Shown here piece by piece: positions 43,920-52,848 of a stretch of DNA of 64,000 nt. The notes beneath the pieces were generated by a model, which saw only the letters and a list, made by a program, of their open reading frames with translations, was not told the DNA's origin and searched no databases. How positions within the stretch are numbered: the first letter of the stretch is position 1; each line of letters starts with the position of its first letter. Both the position numbers and the translations under genes were made by a program. The stretch is taken from the NCBI GenBank assembly GCA_036267975.1, contig DATAVA010000062.1, positions 7,032 to 71,031 of the forward strand. Reading direction: 5' to 3'. The stretch is from DAIDKA01 sp036267975 (GTDB lineage Bacteria > Pseudomonadota > Gammaproteobacteria > Steroidobacterales > Steroidobacteraceae).

Positions 43920-45254
43920 TCAGAACGCGAAGTACGGTCCGTTGGTACCGCCTGCATCCACATTCTGCATGGCGGTGTACACGTTGTGCCCGAAGTAGAA
44001 CGGTAGACCCCAGGCAAAAGTGTTGGCTCCCGCGCTGCCCGCCGAGCCGCCCAGATCGCTGAAGGCGGTGTAGGTGGGATTCGTCGAAAACAGCGTATCA
44101 GCCGCGGCGATTGAGAAATTCACCATCGCCACCTGATTATTCGTGCCGGTGACATTCGCGGTCAATACAGTGGTCGACGCCGGGCAGAAGAACCCCATCG
44201 CGTAGCTCTCGTTGCAATTCGGAATGCCACCGTCTTCGAAGTAAATGGCATTCGATCCGCTGTCGAAATAGCTCATCGAATCGGTCTGACTCAAGGCGGC
44301 CAGATTGGTGGACACATAGCCGGTGTCCGGATCCGTCGTCAGCACCGTCGCACCGCTGGCAAGGGCGTTGTTGGATTGCGTGCCGATGCCGAAAATCATC
44401 GTTCCACTCACCGTGGCCGCGCCGGTGGCAGCCACCGCCGGCAATTCGATGATGACGCCATTATTGTCGGTAATGCCGTTATTCGCTGCCAGGCCGTATA
44501 CCGGATTGATCATTTGCGAGGTCACGGGAACGAGCGCGCCGGTACAACCGGAGCTGGTGCAGGTGTAGTAATTATTGCCGTTGCTGATACCGGCGATCTG
44601 GTCGCAGTAAGCACCACAATCCTGGTCGAACAGGCCCACGCCGATGATGCCGTTGGCGCCGAATGCAACCACGGTGTTTTCCGGGTTGTTCAGGCCCGCG
44701 CTCGCACAGTCCGACGGAACCGCGAAGGTGCTGGTGCCGATGATCTGAACCGGAAGATTGGGGGCCGACTCGCCGCTGGTCGCCGAATCTGCACCGCCCA
44801 CATGCAGATCAGCCCGCACCATCGGACCCCAGCTGAAGCCGTCCACAAACTGCACGCATTCAGCGAGCGACCCGCCGCTCATGCTGATCGGCTGCAGCGC
44901 GCTCAGCAGCGTCGAATTCACCGCCGAATCAATGAGACGCAGACCCTGCGAACCGGTGTCCACCTGAACGTGATCGATGGTTTGGCAATTCGTGGTGCTG
45001 CCCGGAACACATACCGTCACCTTCACATAGAGAATGTTCGCGGCGCCTTCACTGGCCGCTGCCAACGCGGCCGGGCCATCGTCGACGACGGCATTGACCA
45101 CATTGTAGCCGGGCGTGCTTCCCGTGCCGGTGCCTGTGCCTGTCCCGGTGCCGGAGCTGCCGCCCGAGGAGCCGGCGACATCGCTGCCCCCGCCACCGCC
45201 GCAACCGGCCAGCAACAAAGATGCGCAGAGCAGAGCGGCAAGTAATTTTTGCAA
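43920..45254 (-). CDS. DUF3443-family secreted protein
   Basis: 444 residues. Lipoprotein signal LLAALLCASLLLAGC followed by a Gly-rich linker. The core has VVDDGPAAL, then VQVDTGSQGLRLIDS, a DTGS motif like that of aspartic proteases, and later GVGLFDQDCGAYC and FDSGSNAIYFEDGG, a possible second D-S/T-G half. The pairing with a DUF2844 gene is known mainly from Burkholderiales. Function unknown; an outer-membrane or secreted peptidase-like fold is possible. Confidence 0.82.
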   Translation of the reverse strand: MQKLLAALLCASLLLAGCGGGGGSDVAGSSGGSSGTGTGTGTGTGSTPGYNVVNAVVDDGPAALAAASEGAANILYVKVTVCVPGSTTNCQTIDHVQVDTGSQGLRLIDSAVNSTLLSALQPISMSGGSLAECVQFVDGFSWGPMVRADLHVGGADSATSGESAPNLPVQIIGTSTFAVPSDCASAGLNNPENTVVAFGANGIIGVGLFDQDCGAYCDQIAGISNGNNYYTCTSSGCTGALVPVTSQMINPVYGLAANNGITDNNGVIIELPAVAATGAATVSGTMIFGIGTQSNNALASGATVLTTDPDTGYVSTNLAALSQTDSMSYFDSGSNAIYFEDGGIPNCNESYAMGFFCPASTTVLTANVTGTNNQVAMVNFSIAAADTLFSTNPTYTAFSDLGGSAGSAGANTFAWGLPFYFGHNVYTAMQNVDAGGTNGPYFAF

Positions 45255-45341
45255 GAAAGTCTCTCCTAAGGTGCGGCGCCGCGAGGCAAGCCTGGCGACA
45301 CTTCGGCGTCTGATCCGGCGCCAAGCCGTGCCATTGCCGCT

Positions 45342-45806
45342 TTACTGAAGATCCGCGGGCGTGACGCCAGAGGGCAGCATGGCGGGCACCCAGGCGCGGC
45401 CCGTGAAGGCCCGCGTCCTGCCGCTGGACTCGATGACGAGGTCCGGGCTGTTCACACGCACCAGGCGGCGGCGCACCACGGGTTGACGGGCGGCAGTCTT
45501 ATAATCAGCAAAGTAGTTGCCCAGTATCTGCTGAAGATTGGGCAAGCTGCGCCCGTGCCAGGTGACCGCGTAGACCAGCCCGTTGCTACCCAGGTATTCG
45601 GTCACCACCGTACCCGAGGGCAGTTGCAGTTCCTGTTTGCGCAACGCTCCCGTCGTCACCGGGCGAGTAAGCGCCTTCATGCTGACGCGATCAGTCTCGA
45701 TGGAATCAGCCGTACCGCCCAAGGCCGCCCGCGCCGATTGCGGGAGGCCCTGGAACAGCAGGCTTGCGAGCGCAAGGGTAGCCAGTGTTGCGCGCACGGT
45801 GCTCAC
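45342..45806 (-). CDS. DUF2844-family protein
   Basis: 154 residues from a GTG that follows the upstream TGA by one base. Signal peptide (LATLALASLLFQGLPQSARA), then the DUF2844 core SGTVVTEYLGSNGLVYAVTW and LLGNYF-like LQQILGNYFADYKTA. Function unknown. It is translated with the Spy-like gene before it and DUF3443 after it (87-base gap). Confidence 0.82.
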   Translation of the reverse strand: MSTVRATLATLALASLLFQGLPQSARAALGGTADSIETDRVSMKALTRPVTTGALRKQELQLPSGTVVTEYLGSNGLVYAVTWHGRSLPNLQQILGNYFADYKTAARQPVVRRRLVRVNSPDLVIESSGRTRAFTGRAWVPAMLPSGVTPADLQ

Positions 45807-45807
45807 T

Positions 45808-46326
45808 TCAGCCGTTACCACTATTGTTGCGCTTGGCCGCCCAAGCCGCGCGTCGCGCCTGCTCCTTGGCCTGGATCGACGCCAGCACCGCCGGCAACTG
45901 CTGTACCTGTTGCGGGTTCAGCACACCGTAAATCTGTGCGGCCACGAGCGACTCGTTGTGCACGCGGTTCACGGCGTCATTCGCCGCGCCCTCCACCGCC
46001 GCAGGAAAACCTTGGTCACCCGGATTGCCGAGTACCGTCGTCGCAGGCTGCTGCGAGAGATGCTGAGTCGAGCGCGCGCTGGCGAGAATGTTCTTGATGC
46101 TCTGCTGCTGAGTCTGCGACAGATTCAACTGCTGGGTCGCGCGCAGTAGCGAACCCACGAAACGGGATCCGCCGAAGCGATGGAAGCCGCCGCGATGATG
46201 AAACTGTTGCGGGCCGGTCGTGGCCGGCGCGGCCGCAGTGGTCTGAGCGCAGGCCGTCCCAACGGCCCCGGCGCCAAGGGTTGCCACGACAACGGCAACC
46301 AATACCCTCTGAATGGTCGACTTCAT
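45808..46326 (-). CDS. Periplasmic Spy/CpxP-like LTxxQ protein
   Basis: 172 residues from the ATG with GGAGA 9 bases upstream. Signal peptide (VLVAVVVATLGAGAVGTACA), a His/Phe-rich stretch (QQFHHRGGFHRFGGSRF), then a helical part with LNLSQTQQQSIKNIL and LNPQQVQQLPAVL, which fit the paired LTxxQ repeats of Spy-like periplasmic chaperones. It heads the three-gene operon with DUF2844 and DUF3443. Confidence 0.65.
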   Translation of the reverse strand: MKSTIQRVLVAVVVATLGAGAVGTACAQTTAAAPATTGPQQFHHRGGFHRFGGSRFVGSLLRATQQLNLSQTQQQSIKNILASARSTQHLSQQPATTVLGNPGDQGFPAAVEGAANDAVNRVHNESLVAAQIYGVLNPQQVQQLPAVLASIQAKEQARRAAWAAKRNNSGNG

Positions 46327-46559
46327 GAATGCAATTCTCCGACGGGTGAGTTGGGGCAACTTGTAACCGACTGTAAAGGAAGCGTTTTTCCTTCCGTCGC
46401 AGTCTACGCTGTGACAAGCGTCCGGGGGCCTCCGTCGTTGACCTCACAACATCAAAATTAAGCCGTCGTAAATCGGATATTGGACGGACGTTACAATTCT
46501 CCCGCAATCGCCTGCAGTTTCCCATGATTCGTCGGTTAATTCTGACAAGCTGCCGCGGG

Positions 46560-47855
46560 TCAGCTTACAAAAGGATTACGGCGCACTATTGTCTGGTCGC
46601 GGTCCGGACCCGTCGAAATCATGTCAATGGGTACGCCCGCCAGTTCCTGGATGCGATCCAGGTAGCGACGCGCATTCTGCGGCAGCTCCTCGAACCGCAC
46701 CGTACCGACCGTGGACTGACGCCAGCCCGGCATCTCCTCATACACCGGAACCACCTCCGAGTACGCATCAACGAACAGCGGCATATCGCTCAGCATCTCC
46801 TCACCGCTGCGATAGCCGACACAGATCCGAATGGTTTCCAGTTGATCCAGGACGTCCAGCTTCGTGACCACCAGGCCGGTAACGCTGGACTGCGCGATGC
46901 AACGCCGCAGCACCACGGCATCGAACCAGCCACAGCGGCGCTTGCGGCCGGTGACCGAGCCGAACTCATGGCCGACACGGGCGAGGTGTTCGCCATCACT
47001 GTCAAACAGTTCCGTTGGAAACGGACCTGCGCCCACGCGCGTGGTGTATGCCTTGACGATTCCGAGGACTTCATCGAACACGCGCGGTCCGATCCCAGTG
47101 CCGGTCGCTGCGTATCCGGCCGTGGTGTTGGATGAGGTCACATACGGATAGGTCCCCAGATCGACATCCAGCATGGCGGCCTGTGCGCCCTCAAACAGCA
47201 CGTTCGCCCCTTCGTTGCGCAGTCGGGTGAGCGCCAGTGTCACATCCGCGACACAGGGTTTGATGCGTTCGCCCAACGCCAGCTGTTCATCGAGCGTCTT
47301 CTGGAAATCCACCGGCTGCTGTTTGAAATAGTGCTGCAGCACGAAGTTGTGGAAGTCGAGCACCTGGCCGAGCTTCGCCGCAAAGCGCTCGCGCTGGAAC
47401 AGGTCGGCGACGCGCAACGCGCGCCGCGCGACCTTGTCCTCATAGGCCGGCCCGATTCCGCGGCCGGTAGTGCCGATGGCATTGGCGCCGCTGGCATGTT
47501 CGCGCGCGCGATCCAGCGCCACATGCGACGGCAGGATCAGCGGACAGTTCGGTGAGATGCGCAAGCGGTCAAATACCGGAATGCCCTGATTGATGAGCTT
47601 GGCGGCCTCCGTGGCCAGCGCTTCAAGCGAGAGCACCACGCCATTGCCGATGTAGCAGCGCACCTGCTCGCGCAGAATGCCGGATGGGATCAGTGACAGC
47701 ACGGTCTTGTGGCCGTCGATCACCAGCGTGTGGCCCGCGTTGTGACCGCCCTGGAATCTTGCCACCGCGCGCGCGCGGTCAGCCAGCAGATCCACGACTT
47801 TTCCCTTGCCTTCATCGCCCCATTGGGTGCCGATGACGATGACAAACTTTCCCAT
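46560..47855 (-). CDS. purA: Adenylosuccinate synthetase
   Basis: 431 residues, the standard length. The GTP site is GTQWGDEGKGKVVDLL at the N-terminus, with GGHNAGHT, GTTGRGIGPAYEDK and the C-terminal guanine-binding STGPDRDQTI. It makes adenylosuccinate from IMP and Asp in AMP synthesis. Follows hflC and a DUF2065 gene, the usual gammaproteobacterial order. Confidence 0.97.
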   Translation of the reverse strand: MGKFVIVIGTQWGDEGKGKVVDLLADRARAVARFQGGHNAGHTLVIDGHKTVLSLIPSGILREQVRCYIGNGVVLSLEALATEAAKLINQGIPVFDRLRISPNCPLILPSHVALDRAREHASGANAIGTTGRGIGPAYEDKVARRALRVADLFQRERFAAKLGQVLDFHNFVLQHYFKQQPVDFQKTLDEQLALGERIKPCVADVTLALTRLRNEGANVLFEGAQAAMLDVDLGTYPYVTSSNTTAGYAATGTGIGPRVFDEVLGIVKAYTTRVGAGPFPTELFDSDGEHLARVGHEFGSVTGRKRRCGWFDAVVLRRCIAQSSVTGLVVTKLDVLDQLETIRICVGYRSGEEMLSDMPLFVDAYSEVVPVYEEMPGWRQSTVGTVRFEELPQNARRYLDRIQELAGVPIDMISTGPDRDQTIVRRNPFVS

Positions 47856-47864
47856 GATCCCTAC

Positions 47865-48059
47865 TCAGTTGATGAGGAACAGCAGCAATACTCCGACGAG
47901 CATGCTGCCCAGTCCGGCAATGCGCATTTCGCGATCACCGAACGAAACTACGCGAGCCAGGGCGCGCTTCGTGCCCCCCGGCGACAGAAACGGAAATATA
48001 CCTTCCAGCACAAAAAGCAGCGCCAGTGCAGCGCCAAGATCCGAGAGAATGTGCGTCAC
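47865..48059 (-). CDS. DUF2065-family small membrane protein (YjeT-like)
   Basis: 64 residues with two TM helices (LGAALALLFVLEGIFPFL; IAGLGSMLVGVLLLFLI) and the intervening PGGTKRALARV. This YjeT-type protein is regularly found between hflC and purA. Function unknown. The start overlaps the hflC stop by 4 bases. Confidence 0.85.
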   Translation of the reverse strand: MTHILSDLGAALALLFVLEGIFPFLSPGGTKRALARVVSFGDREMRIAGLGSMLVGVLLLFLIN

Positions 48060-48949
48060 GGCGAGCGTCCTTGTGACTGACCCGGGCTCTTGAAATACTT
48101 GAAGAACTCGCTGTCAGGCGACAGCACCAGCACATCCCCTTCCTTGCCCAGCGCGCTCTCATAGGCCTGCAGGCTGCGGTAGAAGCCGTAGAAGTCCGGA
48201 TGTGCCGCGTAGGCTTTCGCATAGATGTCGGCCGCCTGTTCATCGGCGGCGCCGCGCACCCCGAGCGCGGCCTGTTCGGCGCCCGCAATGATTTCGGTGC
48301 TTTGGCGATCGGCGCCCGCGGTGATCGTGGCGGCCGAGCTTTGTCCTTCGGCGCGCAGGTGACTGGCAATCTTCGCAAAGTTCTGCTTCATGCTCTCGTA
48401 GACGCGGGTGCTGACTTCATCCGGCAGATTGATCGCCTGCACGCGCACGTCCACCAGCTTGATACCCAGCGCCGCCACGGTGCGGCTGGCCGAATCCATC
48501 ACCTGACCCGTCACGACCGAGCGCTCGGCGGTTACGATTTGCTCGAGGGTGCGTTGTGCGACGATGGACTTGATGCCGTCCTCGACGACATCGGAGAGAC
48601 GCTCGGAGGCCACATCCTCGCTGGCACCCGTGGCCTGGAAGTAAGCCGATGCATCGGCGACCCGCCACAGGATATAGAAATCGACGATCAGCCCGCGATT
48701 GTCATTGGTGAGGAAGGTCTCATCCGCATGCGAAGTCGTGAGCGTTCTGCGGTCAATGCGGATGACGCTGTCCCACGGCAGCTTCCAGTGCAGTCCCGGT
48801 TCGTAGTTCGAACGCAGGATGGCTCCGAACTGCGTGCGCACCGCCTGCTCGCCTTCTGACACGGTGAACACGCAAAGTGAGGCAAGCGCGCCCAGCAGTA
48901 CCACGGCCACCACTCCCGCCACCCACCGCATGTCGAGTCTCACCGGCAT
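48056..48949 (-). CDS. hflC: HflC, modulator of FtsH protease
   Basis: 297 residues with an N-terminal membrane anchor (WVAGVVAVVLLGALASLCVF) and a periplasmic SPFH/prohibitin domain (EGEQAVRTQFGAILRSN; PDEVSTRVYESMKQNFAKIA). It assembles with HflK into a cage around FtsH. Follows hflK after one base past its stop. Confidence 0.95.
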   Translation of the reverse strand: MPVRLDMRWVAGVVAVVLLGALASLCVFTVSEGEQAVRTQFGAILRSNYEPGLHWKLPWDSVIRIDRRTLTTSHADETFLTNDNRGLIVDFYILWRVADASAYFQATGASEDVASERLSDVVEDGIKSIVAQRTLEQIVTAERSVVTGQVMDSASRTVAALGIKLVDVRVQAINLPDEVSTRVYESMKQNFAKIASHLRAEGQSSAATITAGADRQSTEIIAGAEQAALGVRGAADEQAADIYAKAYAAHPDFYGFYRSLQAYESALGKEGDVLVLSPDSEFFKYFKSPGQSQGRSP

Positions 48950-50101
48950 CTAGCGATTGCTCCGGCTGCGGCCGGACTGGCGTCCGGCATCCTGCTCAGA
49001 ATCGCTCTGCCCCGCGGCGTCCGCGGCAGGCGGCGCCGCAGTTCCCGGTGGTGCCCCGGTCGCAGTCGCATCGCTGAGCGCGGAATGTCCCATCAGCTTG
49101 TCGAGCGGCAGGTAGAAGACATTCCCGCCGGTACCCTGCTTGGTGTCCACGATGACCTTGTTGGCACGACCAAGCACCGTTTCCATGGCTTCCAGATACA
49201 ACCGTTCGCGAGTGACGGCAGGCGCGCGCTGATAGGCAGCCGCGACATCCAGGAAGCGTGCGGCCTGCCCCTGCGCGATATCCACTACGCGCGCCTTGTA
49301 GCCCTCGGCGTCCTGCTGAATGCTCGAGGCGCGTCCCTGCGCCGCCGGTACGATCCGGTTGGCGTAGGCCTGGGCCTGCTTCACATAGCCCTCCTCATCG
49401 GCCAAGGCCTTGTTCGCATCGTGCTGGGAGGCAACCACCGGATCGGGCACCTGCACATCGGTCAGATTCACCGAGCTGACTTTAATCCCGCTGTCATAGG
49501 TATCCAGCATGCGCTGCACGAGTTGCCGCGTGCGCTGCGTGACCTGCGGGCGCGTGACGCCGGCCAGGACATCCTGCAGGGTGCTCTGCCCGACCACCTC
49601 ACGCAGCGCGCTCTGGCTGACCTCGCCCAGCGTCACTTCCGGATCGCGCACCTGGAACAGCACCTTCATCGGGTCCGTGAGGCGGTACTGGACCGAGAAA
49701 TGCAGGTCCACGAGGTTCACATCCGAGGTCAGCACCTGCGGTCGGAACTCCTGGCTCTTGACGCTCATGACGTTGACTTTGTAGAGGGTCTCGATGGGCC
49801 ACGGCAGATGCCAGCCGGCGCCGCCCTCGCGCACGATCTGGTGGAAGGCACCGAAGCGCAGAATGACACCCCGCTCGGCGGCGGCGAGCTGGTAGAGGCC
49901 GGTCGCCAGCCAGCCCAGAACCAGGCCCGTGGCGACGAACAGCAAAATCCTGGTGCGCACCGGACCGGCAGCGGGTCCGCCACGCAGCAGCTCTCCGACC
50001 CGGCGCTGCCACTCCTTGATGCGGGCATCCAGATCAGCGCTCGCGCCATCGGGACGCTTGCCCCAGGGGGACTTCTGCGGACCAGGTTGATTCCAGGCCA
50101 T
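48950..50101 (-). CDS. hflK: HflK, modulator of FtsH protease
   Basis: 383 residues from MAWNQPGPQKSPWGKRP; longer frames run into hflX. A cytoplasmic N-terminus, one TM segment (LLFVATGLVLGWLATGLYQL), the SPFH domain (ERGVILRFGAFHQIV; DANKALADEEGYVKQAQAYA) and a low-complexity Ala/Pro/Gly C-terminus. The start lies 2 bases after the hflX stop. Confidence 0.95.
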   Translation of the reverse strand: MAWNQPGPQKSPWGKRPDGASADLDARIKEWQRRVGELLRGGPAAGPVRTRILLFVATGLVLGWLATGLYQLAAAERGVILRFGAFHQIVREGGAGWHLPWPIETLYKVNVMSVKSQEFRPQVLTSDVNLVDLHFSVQYRLTDPMKVLFQVRDPEVTLGEVSQSALREVVGQSTLQDVLAGVTRPQVTQRTRQLVQRMLDTYDSGIKVSSVNLTDVQVPDPVVASQHDANKALADEEGYVKQAQAYANRIVPAAQGRASSIQQDAEGYKARVVDIAQGQAARFLDVAAAYQRAPAVTRERLYLEAMETVLGRANKVIVDTKQGTGGNVFYLPLDKLMGHSALSDATATGAPPGTAAPPAADAAGQSDSEQDAGRQSGRSRSNR

Positions 50102-50103
50102 CG

Positions 50104-51450
50104 CTACTTGGCCGCGCTCGCCGCGGCCGCCAATTCCAGGTACGCGGATTCGGTCGTACCAGGCGCGGCGGATTCGCCGGATTCGACCACGACCACGCCC
50201 GGTGCCTGGGCCAGCTCCAGCAAGTCGACGTTCGGCAGCTCCAGCAGCAGCTCGAGCTGCCCGTCCTCCAGGAACAGCTCCTCTTTGACGACCCCGCGCG
50301 CATACAACCGGGCGCGCAACTGGCCCGCGCCCGGCGGGATCCGCACCCGCGCGACCTGGACCGTGCGCGCGATGCGTTCGGTGATGGCCTGCGCCAGCAG
50401 CGGCACCCCGATCGCCTGCATCGCTGAAATCCACACCGAGGACACGCGCCCGTCCGCGTCGCGCTCGAGGCGCGCCGCCATCTGCAGCCGATCGATCTTG
50501 TTGTAGACCAGGATCTGCGGTATGTCGCCGGCGCCGATTTCCCGCAGCACCTCGTCGACCTGTTCCATGCGCTCACTGCGGCGCGGATCGCTGGCATCCA
50601 CCACGTGCAGCAGCACCGTCGCCTCGCGCGCCTCGGTCAGTGTCGAACGAAACGCGGCAACCAGTTCATGCGGCAGATCGCGAATGAACCCCACCGTGTC
50701 GGCCACCACTGCCGGCGTGCCACCCGGCAGGCGGATGCGCCGCACCGTCGGGTCGAGTGTTGCGAACAGTTGATCGGCCACATAGGCCGGTGAGCCGGTG
50801 AGGGTCCGGAACAGGGTCGACTTGCCCGCGTTGGTATAGCCGACGAGTGCGAGCGTGGGCACCGGGATCTGCATTCGGGTGCGACGCCCGGTCTCGCGCT
50901 GCAGCTGAATGCGTTCCAGGCGTTTGCCAAGCACCTTGACCCGCTGCCCCAGCAGGCGCCGATCCGTTTCGAGCTGGGTCTCACCGGGGCCGCGCATGCC
51001 GATGCCCCCGGCCTGGCGCTCGAGGTGCGTCCAGCCGCGCACCAGGCGACTGGCCAGGTGCTTGAGCTGCGCCAGTTCGACTTCCAGCTTGCCCTCCAGA
51101 CTGCGCGCGCGCTGGGCGAAGATATCGAGGATGAGTCCGTTGCGATCGAGTACCCGTCGTCCGGTGTGTTTCTCGAGGTTGCGTTCCTGGCTGGGCGACA
51201 GCGCGTGGTCGACGAGGATCAGATCCGCCTCGGTCGCGACGGCCGCGTCGCGCACCTCATCGGCTTTGCCCGAACCGACAAAGAATTTCGGATCGGGACG
51301 CGCGCGGCGGGCGGTGACGGTCACCACGGGCACCGCTCCCGCCGAGGTCGCCAGTTGCGTGAACTCCTCCAGGTCCTCCGGTTCGATCGGTGCGCCTAAG
51401 CCGACGCGCACCAGCACCGCGCGCTCACCCGTGCGTGGGCGTTCGATCAC
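50104..51450 (-). CDS. hflX: GTPase HflX, ribosome-splitting factor
   Basis: 448 residues. N-terminal nucleotide-binding domain, GTPase motifs G1 GYTNAGKSTLF, G3 DTVGFI and G4 NKID, then a C-terminal domain. The signature GGIGMRGPGETQLETDRR between domains is diagnostic. In E. coli it rescues stalled ribosomes in heat stress. It lies 36 bases after hfq. Confidence 0.96.
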   Translation of the reverse strand: MIERPRTGERAVLVRVGLGAPIEPEDLEEFTQLATSAGAVPVVTVTARRARPDPKFFVGSGKADEVRDAAVATEADLILVDHALSPSQERNLEKHTGRRVLDRNGLILDIFAQRARSLEGKLEVELAQLKHLASRLVRGWTHLERQAGGIGMRGPGETQLETDRRLLGQRVKVLGKRLERIQLQRETGRRTRMQIPVPTLALVGYTNAGKSTLFRTLTGSPAYVADQLFATLDPTVRRIRLPGGTPAVVADTVGFIRDLPHELVAAFRSTLTEAREATVLLHVVDASDPRRSERMEQVDEVLREIGAGDIPQILVYNKIDRLQMAARLERDADGRVSSVWISAMQAIGVPLLAQAITERIARTVQVARVRIPPGAGQLRARLYARGVVKEELFLEDGQLELLLELPNVDLLELAQAPGVVVVESGESAAPGTTESAYLELAAAASAAK

Positions 51451-51486
51451 GGTATCGCAAGAACGTGGATTCCAATCGCGCCTGAC

Positions 51487-51750
51487 CTATTCCGCCGCAG
51501 GCTCGACCGTGGTGGTCGGCGTGCCGTTTTCGTCGGTGGCCAGGCGAACATTGCGCGCCGGTACGACCGTCGAGATCGCGTGCTTGTAGACCATCTGGCT
51601 GACACTGTTTTTCAGCAGCACCACGAATTGATCGAATGAATCGATCTGACCCTGAAGCTTGATTCCGTTGACCAGATAGATGGAGACCGGAACACGCTCT
51701 TTACGCAAGGCATTCAAAAATGGATCCTGCAGCGATTGGCCTTTGGCCAT
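51487..51750 (-). CDS. hfq: RNA chaperone Hfq
   Basis: 87 residues. Sm1 motif YLVNGIKLQGQIDSFDQFVV and Sm2 motif VYKHAIST are intact, as is the N-terminal KGQSLQDPFLN. AAGGAG is 8 bases before the ATG. The acidic/Ala-rich C-terminal tail is short. First gene of the hfq-hflX-hflK-hflC-purA run. Confidence 0.97.
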   Translation of the reverse strand: MAKGQSLQDPFLNALRKERVPVSIYLVNGIKLQGQIDSFDQFVVLLKNSVSQMVYKHAISTVVPARNVRLATDENGTPTTTVEPAAE

Positions 51751-51888
51751 CGGGGTTCTCCTTATTCTCTGGCGCTTCTAGTTGTTCGGATCGGCGGGGC
51801 AGCCCGAAATAAAGGGAACTGCCGGTCAGCAAGCAAGCTTGACCCCTCGCACAGCAAGGCGTCGGGCATATTCTACCACGGTGCCCGA

Positions 51889-52827
51889 TCAGCGGATAAA
51901 AGCACTCAGTGCCACGCCCACCTCCAAGCTCCATGCCTCAAACGCGCCCGGGGCCAGAGGATCCACGACGCGAATGGCCTGATCGCCACGTAACCACGTG
52001 AGCTGGCGTTTCGCCAACTGTCGGGTGGCGGCGACGGCCTTGTCGCCCGCTTCGGCCAAAGTGCTTTGACCATTACAGTGCTGCCACAACTGTCGATAGC
52101 CCACGGCACGCATGGAGGCGTGCTCGGCGCTCAGATCGCCGCGACCGTATAGCGCGCGCACCTCTTCCAGAAATCCCTGCGCCATCATCCGCTTGAAGCG
52201 GATCGCGAGGCGCTCGTGCAGGATGGCGCGCGACTGCGGCACCAAGGCCCACATTGGTGCGGGCTCCTGCAACGCAGCAGGGCTGTGTGTCTGCAGCCCG
52301 GACAGTGTCTGGCCGGTGAGTTCGCACACTTCCAGTGCGCGCTGGATGCGCTGCGCGTCATTGGGATGAATCCGCGCCGCCGCCGCGGGGTCCCGGCGCC
52401 CCAGCTGCGCGTGCATCGCTGGCCACCCCTGCGCTGCCGCCGCCGCATCAATCGACCGACGATGATCGGGCGACGCGCGCGGCAGCAGTGCCAGCCCCTG
52501 GCGCAGCGCCCGCAGATACAACATGGTCCCGCCGACCAGCAGCGGAATGTGCCGGCGCGCACGGATCTGGCCGATCAGCGCCACCGCGTCCTGCGCGAAC
52601 TGTCCGGCTGAATACGTCTGTGCCGGATCGAGGATATCGAGCAGGTGATGGGAGACGGCGGCGCGCGCCGCCAGATCCGGCTTCGCCGTACCGATGTCCA
52701 TGCCTCGAAACACCTGCGCCGAGTCCACCGAGACGATTTCCACCGGCCACTGGCGGCTCAGGCGCATGGCCCAGTCGCTTTTGCCGCTGCCGGTGGGCCC
52801 GGTGAGGATCAGCACCGGCGATGTCAT
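51889..52827 (-). CDS. miaA: tRNA dimethylallyltransferase
   Basis: 312 residues from the ATG; a GTG at 52836 is possible, but its spacing to GGGA is too short. P-loop GPTGSGKS, then DSAQVFRGMDIGTAKP and the tRNA-binding Trp/Arg-rich C-terminal part. It adds the isopentenyl group to A37 of UNN-reading tRNAs. It follows mutL by about 20 bases, the common mutL-miaA-hfq order. Confidence 0.95.
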   Translation of the reverse strand: MTSPVLILTGPTGSGKSDWAMRLSRQWPVEIVSVDSAQVFRGMDIGTAKPDLAARAAVSHHLLDILDPAQTYSAGQFAQDAVALIGQIRARRHIPLLVGGTMLYLRALRQGLALLPRASPDHRRSIDAAAAAQGWPAMHAQLGRRDPAAAARIHPNDAQRIQRALEVCELTGQTLSGLQTHSPAALQEPAPMWALVPQSRAILHERLAIRFKRMMAQGFLEEVRALYGRGDLSAEHASMRAVGYRQLWQHCNGQSTLAEAGDKAVAATRQLAKRQLTWLRGDQAIRVVDPLAPGAFEAWSLEVGVALSAFIR

Positions 52828-52848
52828 CTCGGTCACGATCCCAAAGCC

